This document shows, piece after piece, positions 9,273 to 18,580 of a DNA stretch of 64,000 nucleotides. This DNA is from Sphingobium arseniciresistens. Lineage in GTDB: Bacteria; Pseudomonadota; Alphaproteobacteria; Sphingomonadales; Sphingomonadaceae. A model generated the notes under the pieces. That model saw only the letters and a program-made list of their open reading frames with translations. It ran no database searches and was not told the DNA's origin. The stretch spans positions 1 through 64,000 of the forward strand of contig JARFNK010000001.1 in NCBI GenBank assembly GCA_029167225.1, read 5' to 3'. The position numbers and the translations under genes are program-made. The first letter of the stretch is position 1; each line of letters begins with the position of its first letter.

Positions 9273-10721
9273 TTAGGCCGCTGTCGCCTTCTGCGATGCC
9301 GTGCGGGCCGACTTGTTCTTCACGCGGCGCATGGGCAGGTTGCGGGTGTGTCGCTTGAAATAGACGATCTCGAGCAGCGTCGGCCAGATTTCGAGCGAGG
9401 AGCGGATAAGGCCGACCTCATCATCCACCATGCGACTGACATTCTGCTGAAAGAAGTCAGGCTCAAAATCATAGAAGGTCCGCGACAGGCCCGCAGCAAA
9501 ATGACCCAGCGCATCGCGGCGCTCCGACGATGTGGCATCGTCCATTCGGGCGAGCACGCGCGCGTGCAGTGACCGCGCGCTGTCGAGTATTTCCTGGCTG
9601 TCTTCCAGCGAAACCGCGCCATCATAGTCAAAGGCGATCGACCATTCGTCGGTCTTGCGGAGGCTGGTGCGGATCTTGCGCTTGAGTAGCCCGCAGATCG
9701 CCTCGTTAAAGACTTCGGAGGCCAAGGGATTGCGCATGTAGTTGTTCTTGATGTGCGTCTGGGCGGAATCGACATGCGCCGCGACCATGTTGGGCTGCTG
9801 TATCCAGAGGCGATAGATATAATCCTCGAACCGCAGCCGGGTCGGGAAGAAGGGCGGCAGGCCGGTGCGATTGTCATATCCGGCGACGCCGCAATCCATC
9901 CGCCAGTTCAGGTTGGTTAGGCAGGGCCGGAAGTTCACAAGGACATAGGTGTCATTCTGGCGCTCGACATCAATCTCGTCGGGATTGTCGAGGAACATGT
10001 CCACGAAATCGACCGCGTCGATATCGTTGGTTCCTGTGCGGAAGGTCTGGGCCATCTTGACCACGGCGCTGCGCGGCAAGCGCCCTTCCCGCAGGGTAAG
10101 CGCATTGTCGCGCGCGAACCCGAGCGAATTGTTGGATTCAAGGTCCATCGCGCTGTCGACCACCAGTTCGCCCTGATCGTAATTCGCCGGAGCGGCGGCG
10201 ACTGTCTTGCCCAATATGTCGTGAAAGGATTCAAGGATGTCATAGGATTTGCGCGTGTGGCCATTCGCGCCGCGTGGGATCAGCTTGCCCCGACTGACCT
10301 CTCCGTCGCCCAGTGCCTCCGGACTGTCCTCGATCAGCGCATAGGGCCGCATGTCGTCGTCCGCGCTGACCATGAGGTCGCCCAGAGTATACATGAGCGT
10401 GAAATTGCGATTGCCGCCATAGCTGGGCCGAAACAGGTTGCGGACAAGGACATCCAGTTTCCGGTCGCGAAGCCGCTTGCAGATATAGGAGACGAACTGC
10501 TCTTTCTCCGCCGGGCCCACATACCAGAGTTCATTGGTCGTGCGCGTCGCCTCCAGCGAAGCGAAATATTTGTCGTAATTGGCGACGGAACTATCATCGA
10601 ACACGGTGATGGGTGCGGTCTGGCCGCTGCGCGCGAAATTATCGTCATAGGCCTCTACGGTCTCGCCCACGTCGCGCAGGCGATAGGTCGGGATGACAAA
10701 ATGCATGTCGGGATCGGTCAC
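9273..10721 (-). CDS. Glycosyltransferase-like protein of unknown substrate
   Basis: The protein has 482 residues and starts like a GT-A fold enzyme (MHFVIPTYRLRDVGETV, then ITVFDDSS). An acidic cluster in MVSADDDMRPY near residue 125 is a candidate DxD metal/nucleotide-sugar site. The C-terminal third is helical and basic at its end. There is no signal peptide or membrane segment, so it is probably cytosolic. No other sugar genes surround it, so pathway and acceptor are unknown. Confidence 0.5.
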   Translation of the reverse strand: MTDPDMHFVIPTYRLRDVGETVEAYDDNFARSGQTAPITVFDDSSVANYDKYFASLEATRTTNELWYVGPAEKEQFVSYICKRLRDRKLDVLVRNLFRPSYGGNRNFTLMYTLGDLMVSADDDMRPYALIEDSPEALGDGEVSRGKLIPRGANGHTRKSYDILESFHDILGKTVAAAPANYDQGELVVDSAMDLESNNSLGFARDNALTLREGRLPRSAVVKMAQTFRTGTNDIDAVDFVDMFLDNPDEIDVERQNDTYVLVNFRPCLTNLNWRMDCGVAGYDNRTGLPPFFPTRLRFEDYIYRLWIQQPNMVAAHVDSAQTHIKNNYMRNPLASEVFNEAICGLLKRKIRTSLRKTDEWSIAFDYDGAVSLEDSQEILDSARSLHARVLARMDDATSSERRDALGHFAAGLSRTFYDFEPDFFQQNVSRMVDDEVGLIRSSLEIWPTLLEIVYFKRHTRNLPMRRVKNKSARTASQKATAA

Positions 10722-10766
10722 GATGGATTGTCCTTGTGGAAACTTGGATTGGTTCGGGGCCCTGGA

Positions 10767-11177
10767 TCAACGATGTGGGTGGCGTCGATCCTGGTCGCGG
10801 CGCTGCCGATTGACGACATGCCAGGCCATCAGGTCGGCGATAGGCATGCGGCCCTCCAGCGGGGCTGGGGGCGTCGTCCGGTCTGTCAGATGGGAATGCC
10901 GCAGGCGCTTGCGCGCATTGCGGTCAAGGTGGTCCCGCCAGCGGTCGTGCAACCGCGCTCCGTTGATCAGGAGCAGCAGCCCGATACCCATGAGCATGAA
11001 GCCGGCCAGCATGAGGGCCATTTCCAAGGGCAAAGCGGATTGGGGCCAGGGACCGCCCAGTACCCTTCGGAGGATCAGGCTGCTGCCATATGGTGCAAGG
11101 ACGAGAAACAGCCCGACAAGGCGCCAGCGAAGATTGCGGCCTCTCACGCCGCGCGTCCCGGCCCGGCTTTGGCGCAT
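10767..11177 (-). CDS. Small inner-membrane protein
   Basis: The protein has 136 residues with two hydrophobic segments (about 20-35 and 50-72). A basic, Arg/His-rich cytoplasmic tail follows. It lies 45 nt upstream of the glycosyltransferase-like gene on the same strand and could be co-transcribed with it. I recognise no family. The assignment rests on the membrane pattern and strand agreement only. Confidence 0.4.
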   Translation of the reverse strand: MRQSRAGTRGVRGRNLRWRLVGLFLVLAPYGSSLILRRVLGGPWPQSALPLEMALMLAGFMLMGIGLLLLINGARLHDRWRDHLDRNARKRLRHSHLTDRTTPPAPLEGRMPIADLMAWHVVNRQRRDQDRRHPHR

Positions 11178-11353
11178 GCCTTCACCTGGGCTATCCCATC
11201 ATGAGCAAAGCGGGGTGCCAGGCGTCCCACCAGCCTGCCCCGCACTGCATCGGGTCGTGATAACGCGGGTTCGGGGACACCCGCCATCGCAGGGGAGGAA
11301 GCCCCGTCGGCTAGGGGCAGGTTAGGCCGGCACAGGAAAGTCTGTTCGTTCAT

Positions 11354-11818
11354 CGCAAGGCGGAAATAGGCGTCGGCGAAGAGGGAAATCGAGATCGATA
11401 ACGTCGGATCGGCATAGTGTTTTCATAGTGATGCAACGTCTGCCAACGCCTGCCTCACGCGCCGCCCTCGGCCCCGGTCGGACGTTCAGCGACCACTCCG
11501 GCGTGAGCTGGACATCCTCGCAGTCGCATCGAACGACCCGCTCTGGCCGGCAGCCGCCGCAATCCTAGGCCGTCAGGACCTTCGTCGGGAAAAGGTGCAG
11601 CTAAGCGGTGGATGCGGGTCGAGTGAAGCCAGGATCAACGGCAGGCCAGGCAATATCGAACGTTTCTTGAATGCGCTGATTCCGGCGCCGAGTGATTTGT
11701 CTGGCGGCAGGATGTTTCCGCATCTGAGAATCGAACCTGCATTTATTGTGCATTGATGGCCTGATTGATGGATGGCGTCCGCCGTCCTGCATTGTTTCCC
11801 CAGCGCCCCTCATTGCTG
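11354..11818 (+). other. Intergenic stretch without a supported gene
   Basis: About 460 bp between the small membrane gene and the enoyl-CoA hydratase. I see no convincing reading frame, RNA gene or repeat, only scattered AT-richer patches. Confidence 0.4.
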
Positions 11819-12601
11819 TCAGTCGCTGAATCGCGGCGGGCGCTTTTCCTGTGCGGCGCGCAGCGTTTCGCGATGACCTTCCGATGAGAGCAACGCCTGT
11901 TGTTCTTGGGATTCGGCGAGCAGCAGCGCGGCATCCTCTACCTGTGACGAAAGGTTGAGCAGCCGCTTGGCCGCGCGCACCGCTTGCGGGCAATTGCCCG
12001 CGATCCTGCGCGCGAGCGCCAGTGCCTCGCTCAGCGGCTCCGCCGTGTTGCGGGTCACGATGCCGAGCGCGGCCGCTTCGTCGCCGCAGAACCGGCGCCC
12101 GGTATAGACAAGCTCCCGCGCGATGTCGTCGCGTACCAAGCCGCGCAGCAGCGCCATCGCCCCCATGTCTGGCACCAGGCCCCAGCGCATTTCCATCAGC
12201 GAAATCTGCGAATCGAACGTCGCCATGCGGATGTCGGCGCCCAGCGCGATCTGCGCGCCCGCGCCGAAGGCGACGCCATGCATCGCGGCGATGACCGGCA
12301 CGGGCAGTTGCCGCCATCCGATCGCCAGATGCTGGAACAGATTGGCGATGCCGTGGCTGCGCGGCACCAGGTCGGTCAGTTCCGGGTGCCCCGCGACCTC
12401 CGCGATGTCGAGTCCGGCGCAGAAGCCCCGCCCCTGCCCCGACAGCACCACGCAGCGCAGTCCAGCCATCGTCCCCAGCCGATCGATGGCATCGGCGATC
12501 GCCATAATCTGCGGCACGTCAAGCGCGTTCAGCTTTTCGGGCCGGTTGAAACGGACGTCGGCCACGCCTTCGTCCAGGTGGATCGTCACACGCTCGCTCA
12601 T
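11819..12601 (-). CDS. Enoyl-CoA hydratase/isomerase (crotonase superfamily)
   Basis: The protein has 260 residues, the usual length. The crotonase oxyanion-hole segments are visible: GQGRGFCAGLDI (residues about 55-66) and HGVAFGAGAQIALGADIR (about 103-120). These bind acyl-CoA in beta-oxidation-type hydration or isomerisation. The exact substrate cannot be read. A GGAGAGGG ribosome site precedes the ATG. It lies 76 nt downstream of glcB on the same strand, so fatty-acid degradation feeding acetyl-CoA into glyoxylate metabolism is a plausible link. Confidence 0.85.
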   Translation of the reverse strand: MSERVTIHLDEGVADVRFNRPEKLNALDVPQIMAIADAIDRLGTMAGLRCVVLSGQGRGFCAGLDIAEVAGHPELTDLVPRSHGIANLFQHLAIGWRQLPVPVIAAMHGVAFGAGAQIALGADIRMATFDSQISLMEMRWGLVPDMGAMALLRGLVRDDIARELVYTGRRFCGDEAAALGIVTRNTAEPLSEALALARRIAGNCPQAVRAAKRLLNLSSQVEDAALLLAESQEQQALLSSEGHRETLRAAQEKRPPRFSD

Positions 12602-12677
12602 CTGCCCTCTCCGGCCTTGTTATGCATCAGGCATGACATGAGCCGGAGAGCGCTTCAATAAGGAGAAGATGAAACAG

Positions 12678-14777
12678 TCAGGCCGCCGCCTTCACCCTCG
12701 CCCGGAAGGCGTGGAGCAAGGGCTCGGTATAGCCATTGGGCTGCTCCACCCCTTCGAAAACGAGCGCGCGGGCGGCCTGATAGGCAAGGCTGGTATCTTC
12801 ATGCCCGCTCATCGGCCGGTATAGCGGATCGCCCGCATTCTGGCCGTCCACCTTCGCCGCCATCCGGGCAAAGGCCGCGTCGACCTCCTCCGGCGTGCAG
12901 ACGCCATGCAGCAGCCAGTTCGCCATGTGCTGGGAGGATATGCGCAGGGTCGCGCGATCCTCCATCAGGCCGATGTCATGGATGTCGGGCACCTTGGAGC
13001 AACCAACGCCTTGGTCGACCCAGCGGACGACATAGCCAAGGATGCCCTGAGCATTATTGTCCAGCTCGTCGCGGATATCCTGTTCAGACCAGTTGCGCCC
13101 GGCGGCCACGGGAATGGAGAGCAGCGCGTCGAGGCTGGCGACAGGCTCGGCGGCGCGCTCCGCCTGGCGAGCGAAGACGTCGACCGCGTGATAATGGGTC
13201 GCGTGCAGCGTCGCGGCGGTGGGCGATGGCACCCATGCGGTGTTAGCGCCGGTCATGGGATGGCCGATCTTCTGCTCCAGCATGTCCGCCATACGATCCG
13301 GCGCGGCCCACATGCCCTTGCCGATCTGCGCCTTGCCCGACAGGCCGCAGGCAAGACCGATCTGGACGTTGCGATCCTCATAGGCCTTGATCCAGTCGGT
13401 CGCCTTCATGTCGCCCTTGCGCAGCATCGCGCCGGCACGCATCGACGTGTGCATCTCGTCGCCGGTGCGATCGAGGAAGCCGGTGTTGATGAACATGACC
13501 CGGCCCTGGACGGCGGCGATGCAGGCGGCGAGATTGGCCGATGTGCGACGCTCCTCGTCCATGACGCCGACCTTCAGCGTATGGCGGGAAAGGCCCAGCA
13601 GATCCTCGATCGCGTCGAACAGCGCATTGGTGAAGGCGGCTTCTTCCGGCCCGTGCATCTTGGGCTTCACGATATAGATGGAGCCCGCGCGGCTGTTTTT
13701 GAACGGACCGCCGCCCTTGAGGTCATGCAGCGCGATCAGGCTGGTGACGATGCCGTCCAATATGCCCTCGGGCGCCTCTCGGCCATCGGCAAGCAGGACG
13801 GCGGGCGTTGTCATAAGATGGCCGACATTGCGGACGAACAGCAGGCTGCGCCCCGGCAGCGCGAAGGTGGAGCCATCGGGCGCGGTATAGCTGCGGTCGC
13901 CGTTCAGCCGCCGCGTCATCAGCGCGCCGTTCTTCTCGAACGTGTCCTCCAGATCGCCCTTCATCAGGCCGAGCCAGTTGGCATAGGCTGCGACCTTGTC
14001 CTGCGCGTCGACGGCGGCGACCGAATCCTCCAGGTCGCAGATGGTCGAGAGCGCGGATTCGAGGATGACGTCCGCCAGATGCGCCAGATCGGTCGCGCCG
14101 ATCGGATGCCCGGCGTCGATCACCAGTTCGATATGCAGCCCGTTATGGCGCAGCAGGATGTTGTCGCCGGCATGACCGACCAGTTGGGTGGGATCGCGCA
14201 AGGCGGGCGTGCCGCCGGCCCAGTCGCTCCAGCTGCCCGAAGCGAGCGGAACCGCGCGGTCCAGAAAGGCCTTCGCCCATGCGATGACCTGCGCGCCGCG
14301 CGCCGCGTCATAGCCCTTGCCCGACGGCGCGCCGGGAATGGCGTCCGTCCCGTACAGCGCATCATAAAGGCTGCCCCAGCGGGCATTGGCCGCGTTGAGC
14401 AGGAAGCGGGCATTGAGGATCGGCACGACCAGCTGCGGCCCCGCCAGCGTCGCCAGCTCATCATCGACGCCGGTGGACGTGACGGCAAAGGGCGCTGGCT
14501 CGGGAACCAGATAGCCGATCTCGGTCAGGAATGCCTTGTAGGCCTCCATGTCGATCGGCTGCCCTGCCCTCTGGCTGTGCCAGGCATCAATGGCTGCCTG
14601 CAGCGTGTCGCGCTTTTCCAGCAGCGCGGCGTTCAGCGGCGCGAAGCGGGCGAAGATGGCGGCAGCGCCGGCCCAGAAGGCGTCGGGCGCGATGCCGGTA
14701 CCCGGCAGCGCCTGCGTTTCGATGAAGTCGGCCAGTTCGGATGCGACGCTCAGGCCCGCCTTTTCGATCATGCTCAT
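12678..14777 (-). CDS. glcB: Malate synthase G
   Basis: The protein has 699 residues, slightly shorter than the usual 720 or so. It condenses glyoxylate and acetyl-CoA to malate. Visible family segments include [42 protein letters not shown], the catalytic-region stretch [15 protein letters not shown], and [26 protein letters not shown] ribosome site precedes MSMIEKAG. A LysR-type gene is divergent across 111 bp and is the obvious candidate regulator. Confidence 0.95.
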   Translation of the reverse strand: MSMIEKAGLSVASELADFIETQALPGTGIAPDAFWAGAAAIFARFAPLNAALLEKRDTLQAAIDAWHSQRAGQPIDMEAYKAFLTEIGYLVPEPAPFAVTSTGVDDELATLAGPQLVVPILNARFLLNAANARWGSLYDALYGTDAIPGAPSGKGYDAARGAQVIAWAKAFLDRAVPLASGSWSDWAGGTPALRDPTQLVGHAGDNILLRHNGLHIELVIDAGHPIGATDLAHLADVILESALSTICDLEDSVAAVDAQDKVAAYANWLGLMKGDLEDTFEKNGALMTRRLNGDRSYTAPDGSTFALPGRSLLFVRNVGHLMTTPAVLLADGREAPEGILDGIVTSLIALHDLKGGGPFKNSRAGSIYIVKPKMHGPEEAAFTNALFDAIEDLLGLSRHTLKVGVMDEERRTSANLAACIAAVQGRVMFINTGFLDRTGDEMHTSMRAGAMLRKGDMKATDWIKAYEDRNVQIGLACGLSGKAQIGKGMWAAPDRMADMLEQKIGHPMTGANTAWVPSPTAATLHATHYHAVDVFARQAERAAEPVASLDALLSIPVAAGRNWSEQDIRDELDNNAQGILGYVVRWVDQGVGCSKVPDIHDIGLMEDRATLRISSQHMANWLLHGVCTPEEVDAAFARMAAKVDGQNAGDPLYRPMSGHEDTSLAYQAARALVFEGVEQPNGYTEPLLHAFRARVKAAA

Positions 14778-14888
14778 GTCCAGCTCCCATATCGGCGCAC
14801 TGCGCCTCTTGCCGCCTTGCTAGACGGGTCCGGCATCTTCCGGTAGATAGAAATAATTCAATCAGGTTTTTCCTGCAGGGAAACAATA

Positions 14889-15782
14889 ATGGACCCCGAC
14901 TACGACCTGTTCGTCGCCATCGTCGCGGCAGGGAGCCTGTCGGCGGCGGCTCGCACTCTCGGCATGTCGACTGCCAGTATCTCCAAGCGGCTGGTCAGGC
15001 TGGAGGAACGACTGGGTGTGCGGCTGCTCCATCGCACCACGCGCCGCATGGCCCTGACGCCGGAGGGGCATCAACTGCATGGCGACCTGCAGGCGATCAT
15101 ACTGGCGCTGAAAGCCGCGGAAGACCGGATCACCGGCCGCGCCGACACCCCCACAGGCCCGCTGCGCGTGACCGCACCGACCTCCTTCGGCCGGTTGCAT
15201 GTCGCGCCCTATCTGGGCGCATTCCTGCAGCGCTACCCGCTGGTCCAGTTGGACCTCGACCTGTCCGACGGCTTCACCGACCTCACCGAGAGCCGGCATG
15301 ATCTCGCCATTCGCATCACGGCGCAGGTCACAGGCGGCCTTGTTGCGCATCGGCTGGCGACGAGCCGGCGCCTGCTCTGCGCGGCGCCCACCTATATCGC
15401 GCAGCACGGCGCGCCGAATGATCTGGTGGCGCTGCGCCAGCACCGGCTGCTGGCGGCGGATGGCCAGTTGCCGTGGAAGCTGGACGGCCCTGACGGCCTG
15501 ATCATCCACAATGGCCGCAGCGTCGTCCGGACCAATTCCAGCGAAGTCGTCCGCGAACTGGCGCTCAGCGGCGTTGGCATCGCGCTGCGTTCGTTGTGGG
15601 ATGTCGGCCCTGCGCTCGCCAGCGGCGATCTTGTCCGCATCCTGCCGGACTATGAAGGGTCGCAGGACGTCGCGATCTTCATCGTCCACACGCCGATGCC
15701 CCGGCTGCCCGCGGCGGCGCAGGCGCTGATCGACTTTCTCCAGCAATGCTACCAGCCATGCGCGCCGTGGGGACGGGAATAG
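14889..15782 (+). CDS. LysR-family transcriptional regulator
   Basis: The protein has 297 residues. The N-terminal winged HTH is clear (DLFVAIVAAGSLSAAARTLGMS, then SISKRLVRLEERLGVRLLHRTTR, residues 4-50). The effector-binding domain follows (about 90-290). It is divergent from glcB with a 111-bp shared regulatory region, so it probably controls glcB and itself; the inducer is unknown. GGGA precedes the ATG. Confidence 0.88.
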   Translation: MDPDYDLFVAIVAAGSLSAAARTLGMSTASISKRLVRLEERLGVRLLHRTTRRMALTPEGHQLHGDLQAIILALKAAEDRITGRADTPTGPLRVTAPTSFGRLHVAPYLGAFLQRYPLVQLDLDLSDGFTDLTESRHDLAIRITAQVTGGLVAHRLATSRRLLCAAPTYIAQHGAPNDLVALRQHRLLAADGQLPWKLDGPDGLIIHNGRSVVRTNSSEVVRELALSGVGIALRSLWDVGPALASGDLVRILPDYEGSQDVAIFIVHTPMPRLPAAAQALIDFLQQCYQPCAPWGRE

Positions 15783-15823
15783 CCGGGCTTGCCCATCGCC
15801 TCACAGGCGACTAGCCCCATGGC

Positions 15824-16990
15824 ATGACCGCGCAGATCGACCCCTTCCACGCCATCGCCATCAGCCGCCTCGCCCATCAATTATCGACACAGGGGCGCTC
15901 AATCATCCATATGGAATTCGGCCAGCCTTCCACCGGCGCACCCGCCGAAGCCATCGCGGCTGCACACCGGATCCTCGACAATGACGCGATGGGCTATTGG
16001 GAAAGCCCTGCGCTGAAAGCCCGGATCGCCGCCTATTATGGCGAAAGCTACGGGGTTCCGGTCGATCCCGAGCAGATCATCCTGACCTGCGGCGCCTCGC
16101 CCGCCTTCGTGCTTGCGCTGTCCTGCCTGTTCGCACCCGGCGCGCGTGTCGCGCTCGCGCGGCCCGGCTATGTCGCCTATCGCAATACGCTCAAAGCCCT
16201 GCATCTCACCCCGGTCGAACTGCCCTGCGGCGAGGCGGAGCGCTTCCAGGTCACGGCCGAGGCGATCGAGCGGCTGGAACCGGCGCCGGACGGCCTCATC
16301 ATCGCCAGCCCGGCCAATCCCACCGGCACGATCATCCCGGCGGACGAGATGGCGCGCATCGCCGAAATCTGTGCCCGTCGCGGCATCGCCCTCGTCTCTG
16401 ACGAAATCTATCATGGGCTGAGCTACACCGGCCCGGCGGAGTCGATCCTCCAGCACGCGCCGGACGCACTGGTGGTGAACAGCTTCTCCAAATATTTCAG
16501 CATGGCCGGGTGGCGACTGGGCTGGCTGGTGGTGCCGCCGTCGCTGATCGCGGCGGCGCGGGCGCGGATGGGCAATCTGTTCCTGACCCCGCCCTCCCTC
16601 GCCCAGCATGCCGGGCTGATCGCCTTCGACTGCCGCGAGGAACTGGACGGCCATGTGCAGACCTATGCCCGCAACCGGCAATTGCTGCTGGAGGCGCTCC
16701 CTGCATTGGGCCTGCGCAGGATCGCCCCGCCCGATGGCGCCTTCTATATCTATGCCGATGTCAGCCATCTGACGGACGACAGCATGGCCTTCTGCCGCGA
16801 CCTCCTGATGGACACGGGCGTCGCGACCGCACCGGGCATCGATTTCGATCCGATCGGCGGACATGGTTTCATGCGGTTCAGCTTCGCCGTTTCAACGGAC
16901 AGGATCGAGGATGCCATCGGGCGGATGGCACCATGGTTCGCGGCGCGCGCGGCGACTGAGGCAAGCGAGATGCGTTCCACCCCTTCCTGA
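15824..16990 (+). CDS. PLP-dependent aminotransferase, class I/II
   Basis: The protein has 388 residues of fold-type I. Conserved elements are the ASPANPTG loop, SDEIYHGL (Asp and Tyr contacting PLP), SFSKYFSMAGWRLGW with the Schiff-base Lys at residue 223, and a C-terminal FMRFSFA strand carrying the carboxylate-binding Arg. It resembles aspartate/aromatic aminotransferases, but specificity cannot be assigned. It starts 41 nt after the LysR gene. Confidence 0.85.
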   Translation: MTAQIDPFHAIAISRLAHQLSTQGRSIIHMEFGQPSTGAPAEAIAAAHRILDNDAMGYWESPALKARIAAYYGESYGVPVDPEQIILTCGASPAFVLALSCLFAPGARVALARPGYVAYRNTLKALHLTPVELPCGEAERFQVTAEAIERLEPAPDGLIIASPANPTGTIIPADEMARIAEICARRGIALVSDEIYHGLSYTGPAESILQHAPDALVVNSFSKYFSMAGWRLGWLVVPPSLIAAARARMGNLFLTPPSLAQHAGLIAFDCREELDGHVQTYARNRQLLLEALPALGLRRIAPPDGAFYIYADVSHLTDDSMAFCRDLLMDTGVATAPGIDFDPIGGHGFMRFSFAVSTDRIEDAIGRMAPWFAARAATEASEMRSTPS

Positions 16991-17086
16991 CTCCACCGGC
17001 AATCCGCCGCTTGATGGGTTTCGGCTCGTCGCGCTGCGGCGATATTCTCATCGACAGGCATGGACGAGCGGTCATCTCCCACCTAT

Positions 17087-17100
17087 ATACCGATCGGTAT
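17087..17100. promoter_or_regulatory. Palindromic TetR operator O1
   Basis: ATACCGATCGGTAT is a perfect 14-bp palindrome that runs into the TetR start codon (ATG 17099). Near-copies occur at 17826-17839 and 17874-17887 in front of the efflux genes. This indicates autoregulation plus control of the downstream pump. Confidence 0.65.
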
Positions 17101-17707
17101 GGAAAGCAGTGCAACCGTAACGCGAGGCCGTCCGAGGGAATTTGATCCCGAGGTGGCACTGACCGCAGCGCTCGAGATTTTCTGGCGCCGCGGCTATGAA
17201 GGCGCGTCCATCTCCGAATTGACCGAAGCAATGGGCATTACCCGCCCAAGCCTCTACGCATGTTTCGGCAACAAGGAAACGCTGTTCCGCAAGGCGCTTG
17301 ACCTCTATGAGCGCGACAAGCTGTGCTATATGAAAAGCGGGCTGGATGCGCCGACCGCACGCGGTGTCGCCGAGAAGCTGCTGCGTGGCGGCCTGGCGCT
17401 TCAGTGCAGTGAGAGCGATCCCCACGGATGCCTCGGCGTCATCAGCACGGTCGCCTGCGGGGTCGAGGCCGAATCGATCCGCAGCGAAGTCATCGCCCGG
17501 CGCGTATCCTCAAACGCGGCGCTCATCGAGCGATTGCAGCAGGCCCAGGACGATGGAGACTTTCCCGCGACGATAAAGCCAGCAGCTCTCGCCAGCTATC
17601 TGACCGCCGTGTTGCAGGGCATGTCGGTACAGGCGGCCAGCGGCGCCAGCCGGGAGACGCTGGAGCAGTTGGTCGAAACAACGCTGATGATCTGGCCCGG
17701 CAAATAA
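17099..17707 (+). CDS. TetR-family regulator of the RND efflux locus
   Basis: The protein has 202 residues. The N-terminal TetR HTH reads RGRPREFDPEVALTAALEIF followed by GYEGASISELTEAMGITRPSLYACFGNKETLF (residues about 8-60). The C-terminal ligand/dimer domain carries Cys residues near 101-120. I chose ATG 17099 because the preceding codons lie inside the operator palindrome; a start at 17060 is possible but less likely. Operator copies here and before the RND genes make it the likely repressor of both. Confidence 0.85.
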   Translation: MESSATVTRGRPREFDPEVALTAALEIFWRRGYEGASISELTEAMGITRPSLYACFGNKETLFRKALDLYERDKLCYMKSGLDAPTARGVAEKLLRGGLALQCSESDPHGCLGVISTVACGVEAESIRSEVIARRVSSNAALIERLQQAQDDGDFPATIKPAALASYLTAVLQGMSVQAASGASRETLEQLVETTLMIWPGK

Positions 17708-17825
17708 TCGGCCGTTTCGGACGCGCTTTCGACGTGCGTTTCATGCCGATACCGTTCGCCAGGACACGAACGATGCCCCACAGGCGCACCTCTCCATCAG
17801 CTAGACACGCCGCCTGAAAATAAAT

Positions 17826-17839
17826 ATACCGATTGGTAT
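17826..17839. promoter_or_regulatory. TetR operator O2
   Basis: ATACCGATTGGTAT differs from O1 by one base and lies 10 bp upstream of the -35 element of the efflux promoter. Confidence 0.6.
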
Positions 17840-17848
17840 GAAATGCCG

Positions 17849-17887
17849 TTGACGACATGCTGCATTGCATTATATACCGCAAAGTAT
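17849..17887 (+). promoter_or_regulatory. Efflux operon promoter overlapped by degenerate operator O3
   Basis: TTGACG (17849-17854) and TATATA (17871-17876) are 16 nt apart. A third operator-like sequence, ATACCGCAAAGTAT (17874-17887), overlaps the -10 and start region. Repressor bound at O2 and O3 would bracket the promoter. Confidence 0.55.
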
Positions 17888-17927
17888 GAAATGAATCAAC
17901 TGGGGCGCACGGCAACGGGAGGTCCAC

Positions 17928-17960
17928 ATGACCAAATGCAGTTACAGGCTTTGTCGCTGA
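17928..17960 (+). CDS. Putative leader peptide of the efflux operon
   Basis: A 10-codon ORF, MTKCSYRLCR, with a near-ideal ribosome site (GGGAGG 7 nt before ATG). It lies between the efflux promoter and an intrinsic terminator. The position and strong ribosome site suggest a translated attenuator peptide; this is inference from layout. Confidence 0.45.
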   Translation: MTKCSYRLCR

Positions 17961-18002
17961 CGAGCTGACCTCGCGGTAACCCAAAACGGGGCCGCGATTT
18001 TT
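17961..18002 (+). terminator. Attenuator-like terminator with competing hairpin
   Basis: The terminator stem pairs TCGCGG (17971-17976) with CCGCGA (17992-17997), plus inner CCC/GGG, and is followed by a run of five T. An alternative stem, CGAG (17961-17964) with CTCG (17970-17973), uses part of the terminator's 5' arm. The two structures are mutually exclusive. It sits before the first structural gene, not after a gene. Confidence 0.5.
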
Positions 18003-18136
18003 CACATCATCAGGCTTTCAGGCGGCATGCGCAGGCGTGCGCCAAGGGCTTCTTATACTTTGAACGGGATGCACGTCGTCGACCGCAATGCGGACGGCTG
18101 CGCGTGCTGTCGCATCTATGCAGGGAGGGCTTCGTC

Positions 18137-18580
18137 ATGGCCTTTATCGACTTTTCTCAGCCGGCAGCAGGGCCGGCCATCACGGCAAATCCCTCGCTTG
18201 CGACCGGCAAGCACAAGGGCGCTTGGCAAGACTTCGGCGCGGATACCGAAGCAGCATCGGCCCAGGCGGCTTTCGACGATCTGGAATGGCAGGTTGTTGC
18301 CCTCGCCCGCCGCGATCGGCTGTCCAGCCTGCGCGGTCCCAGCAGATGGTCGCGCCTTGTGGACATCATCTTCGGCCAGCGCCCCAATGCGGCGCTGGCC
18401 GACGGCCGGCTGGAGGCCCTGCGGCGCCTCGCCGTCGAGGCATGGCACCATGGCTATGCCGTCCGGCCCTCCGCCCTTTCCGCTTTCGAAGCCGCCGGCT
18501 TCTCCATCGCGCAGCTCGAACTGCTGCTCGCCACCATCAGCGCGGGCCGCAGCGCCCCTGGACGAAAGACTTTCGCATGA
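18137..18580 (+). CDS. Hypothetical protein at the head of the RND operon
   Basis: The protein has 147 residues starting MAFIDFSQPAAGPAI, after GGGAGGG. It is soluble, with an Arg-rich middle (RRDRLSSLRGPSRWSRLVDIIFGQRP) and a helical C-terminal half. No domain recognised. Its stop overlaps the adaptor gene start by ATGA, so it belongs to the efflux operon. Confidence 0.65.
   Translation: MAFIDFSQPAAGPAITANPSLATGKHKGAWQDFGADTEAASAQAAFDDLEWQVVALARRDRLSSLRGPSRWSRLVDIIFGQRPNAALADGRLEALRRLAVEAWHHGYAVRPSALSAFEAAGFSIAQLELLLATISAGRSAPGRKTFA

Noticed and set aside
10221-11204. Long plus-strand ORF opposite the glycosyltransferase-like gene
   Set aside because: It is an antisense shadow; the minus-strand frames give sensible proteins and the plus frame does not.
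11144-11353. 69-codon minus-strand ORF
   Set aside because: No clear ribosome site or domain and it overlaps the start of the small membrane gene; support too weak.
12906-14846. 646-codon plus-strand ORF opposite glcB
   Set aside because: Antisense of malate synthase G in GC-rich DNA; low-complexity translation without domains.
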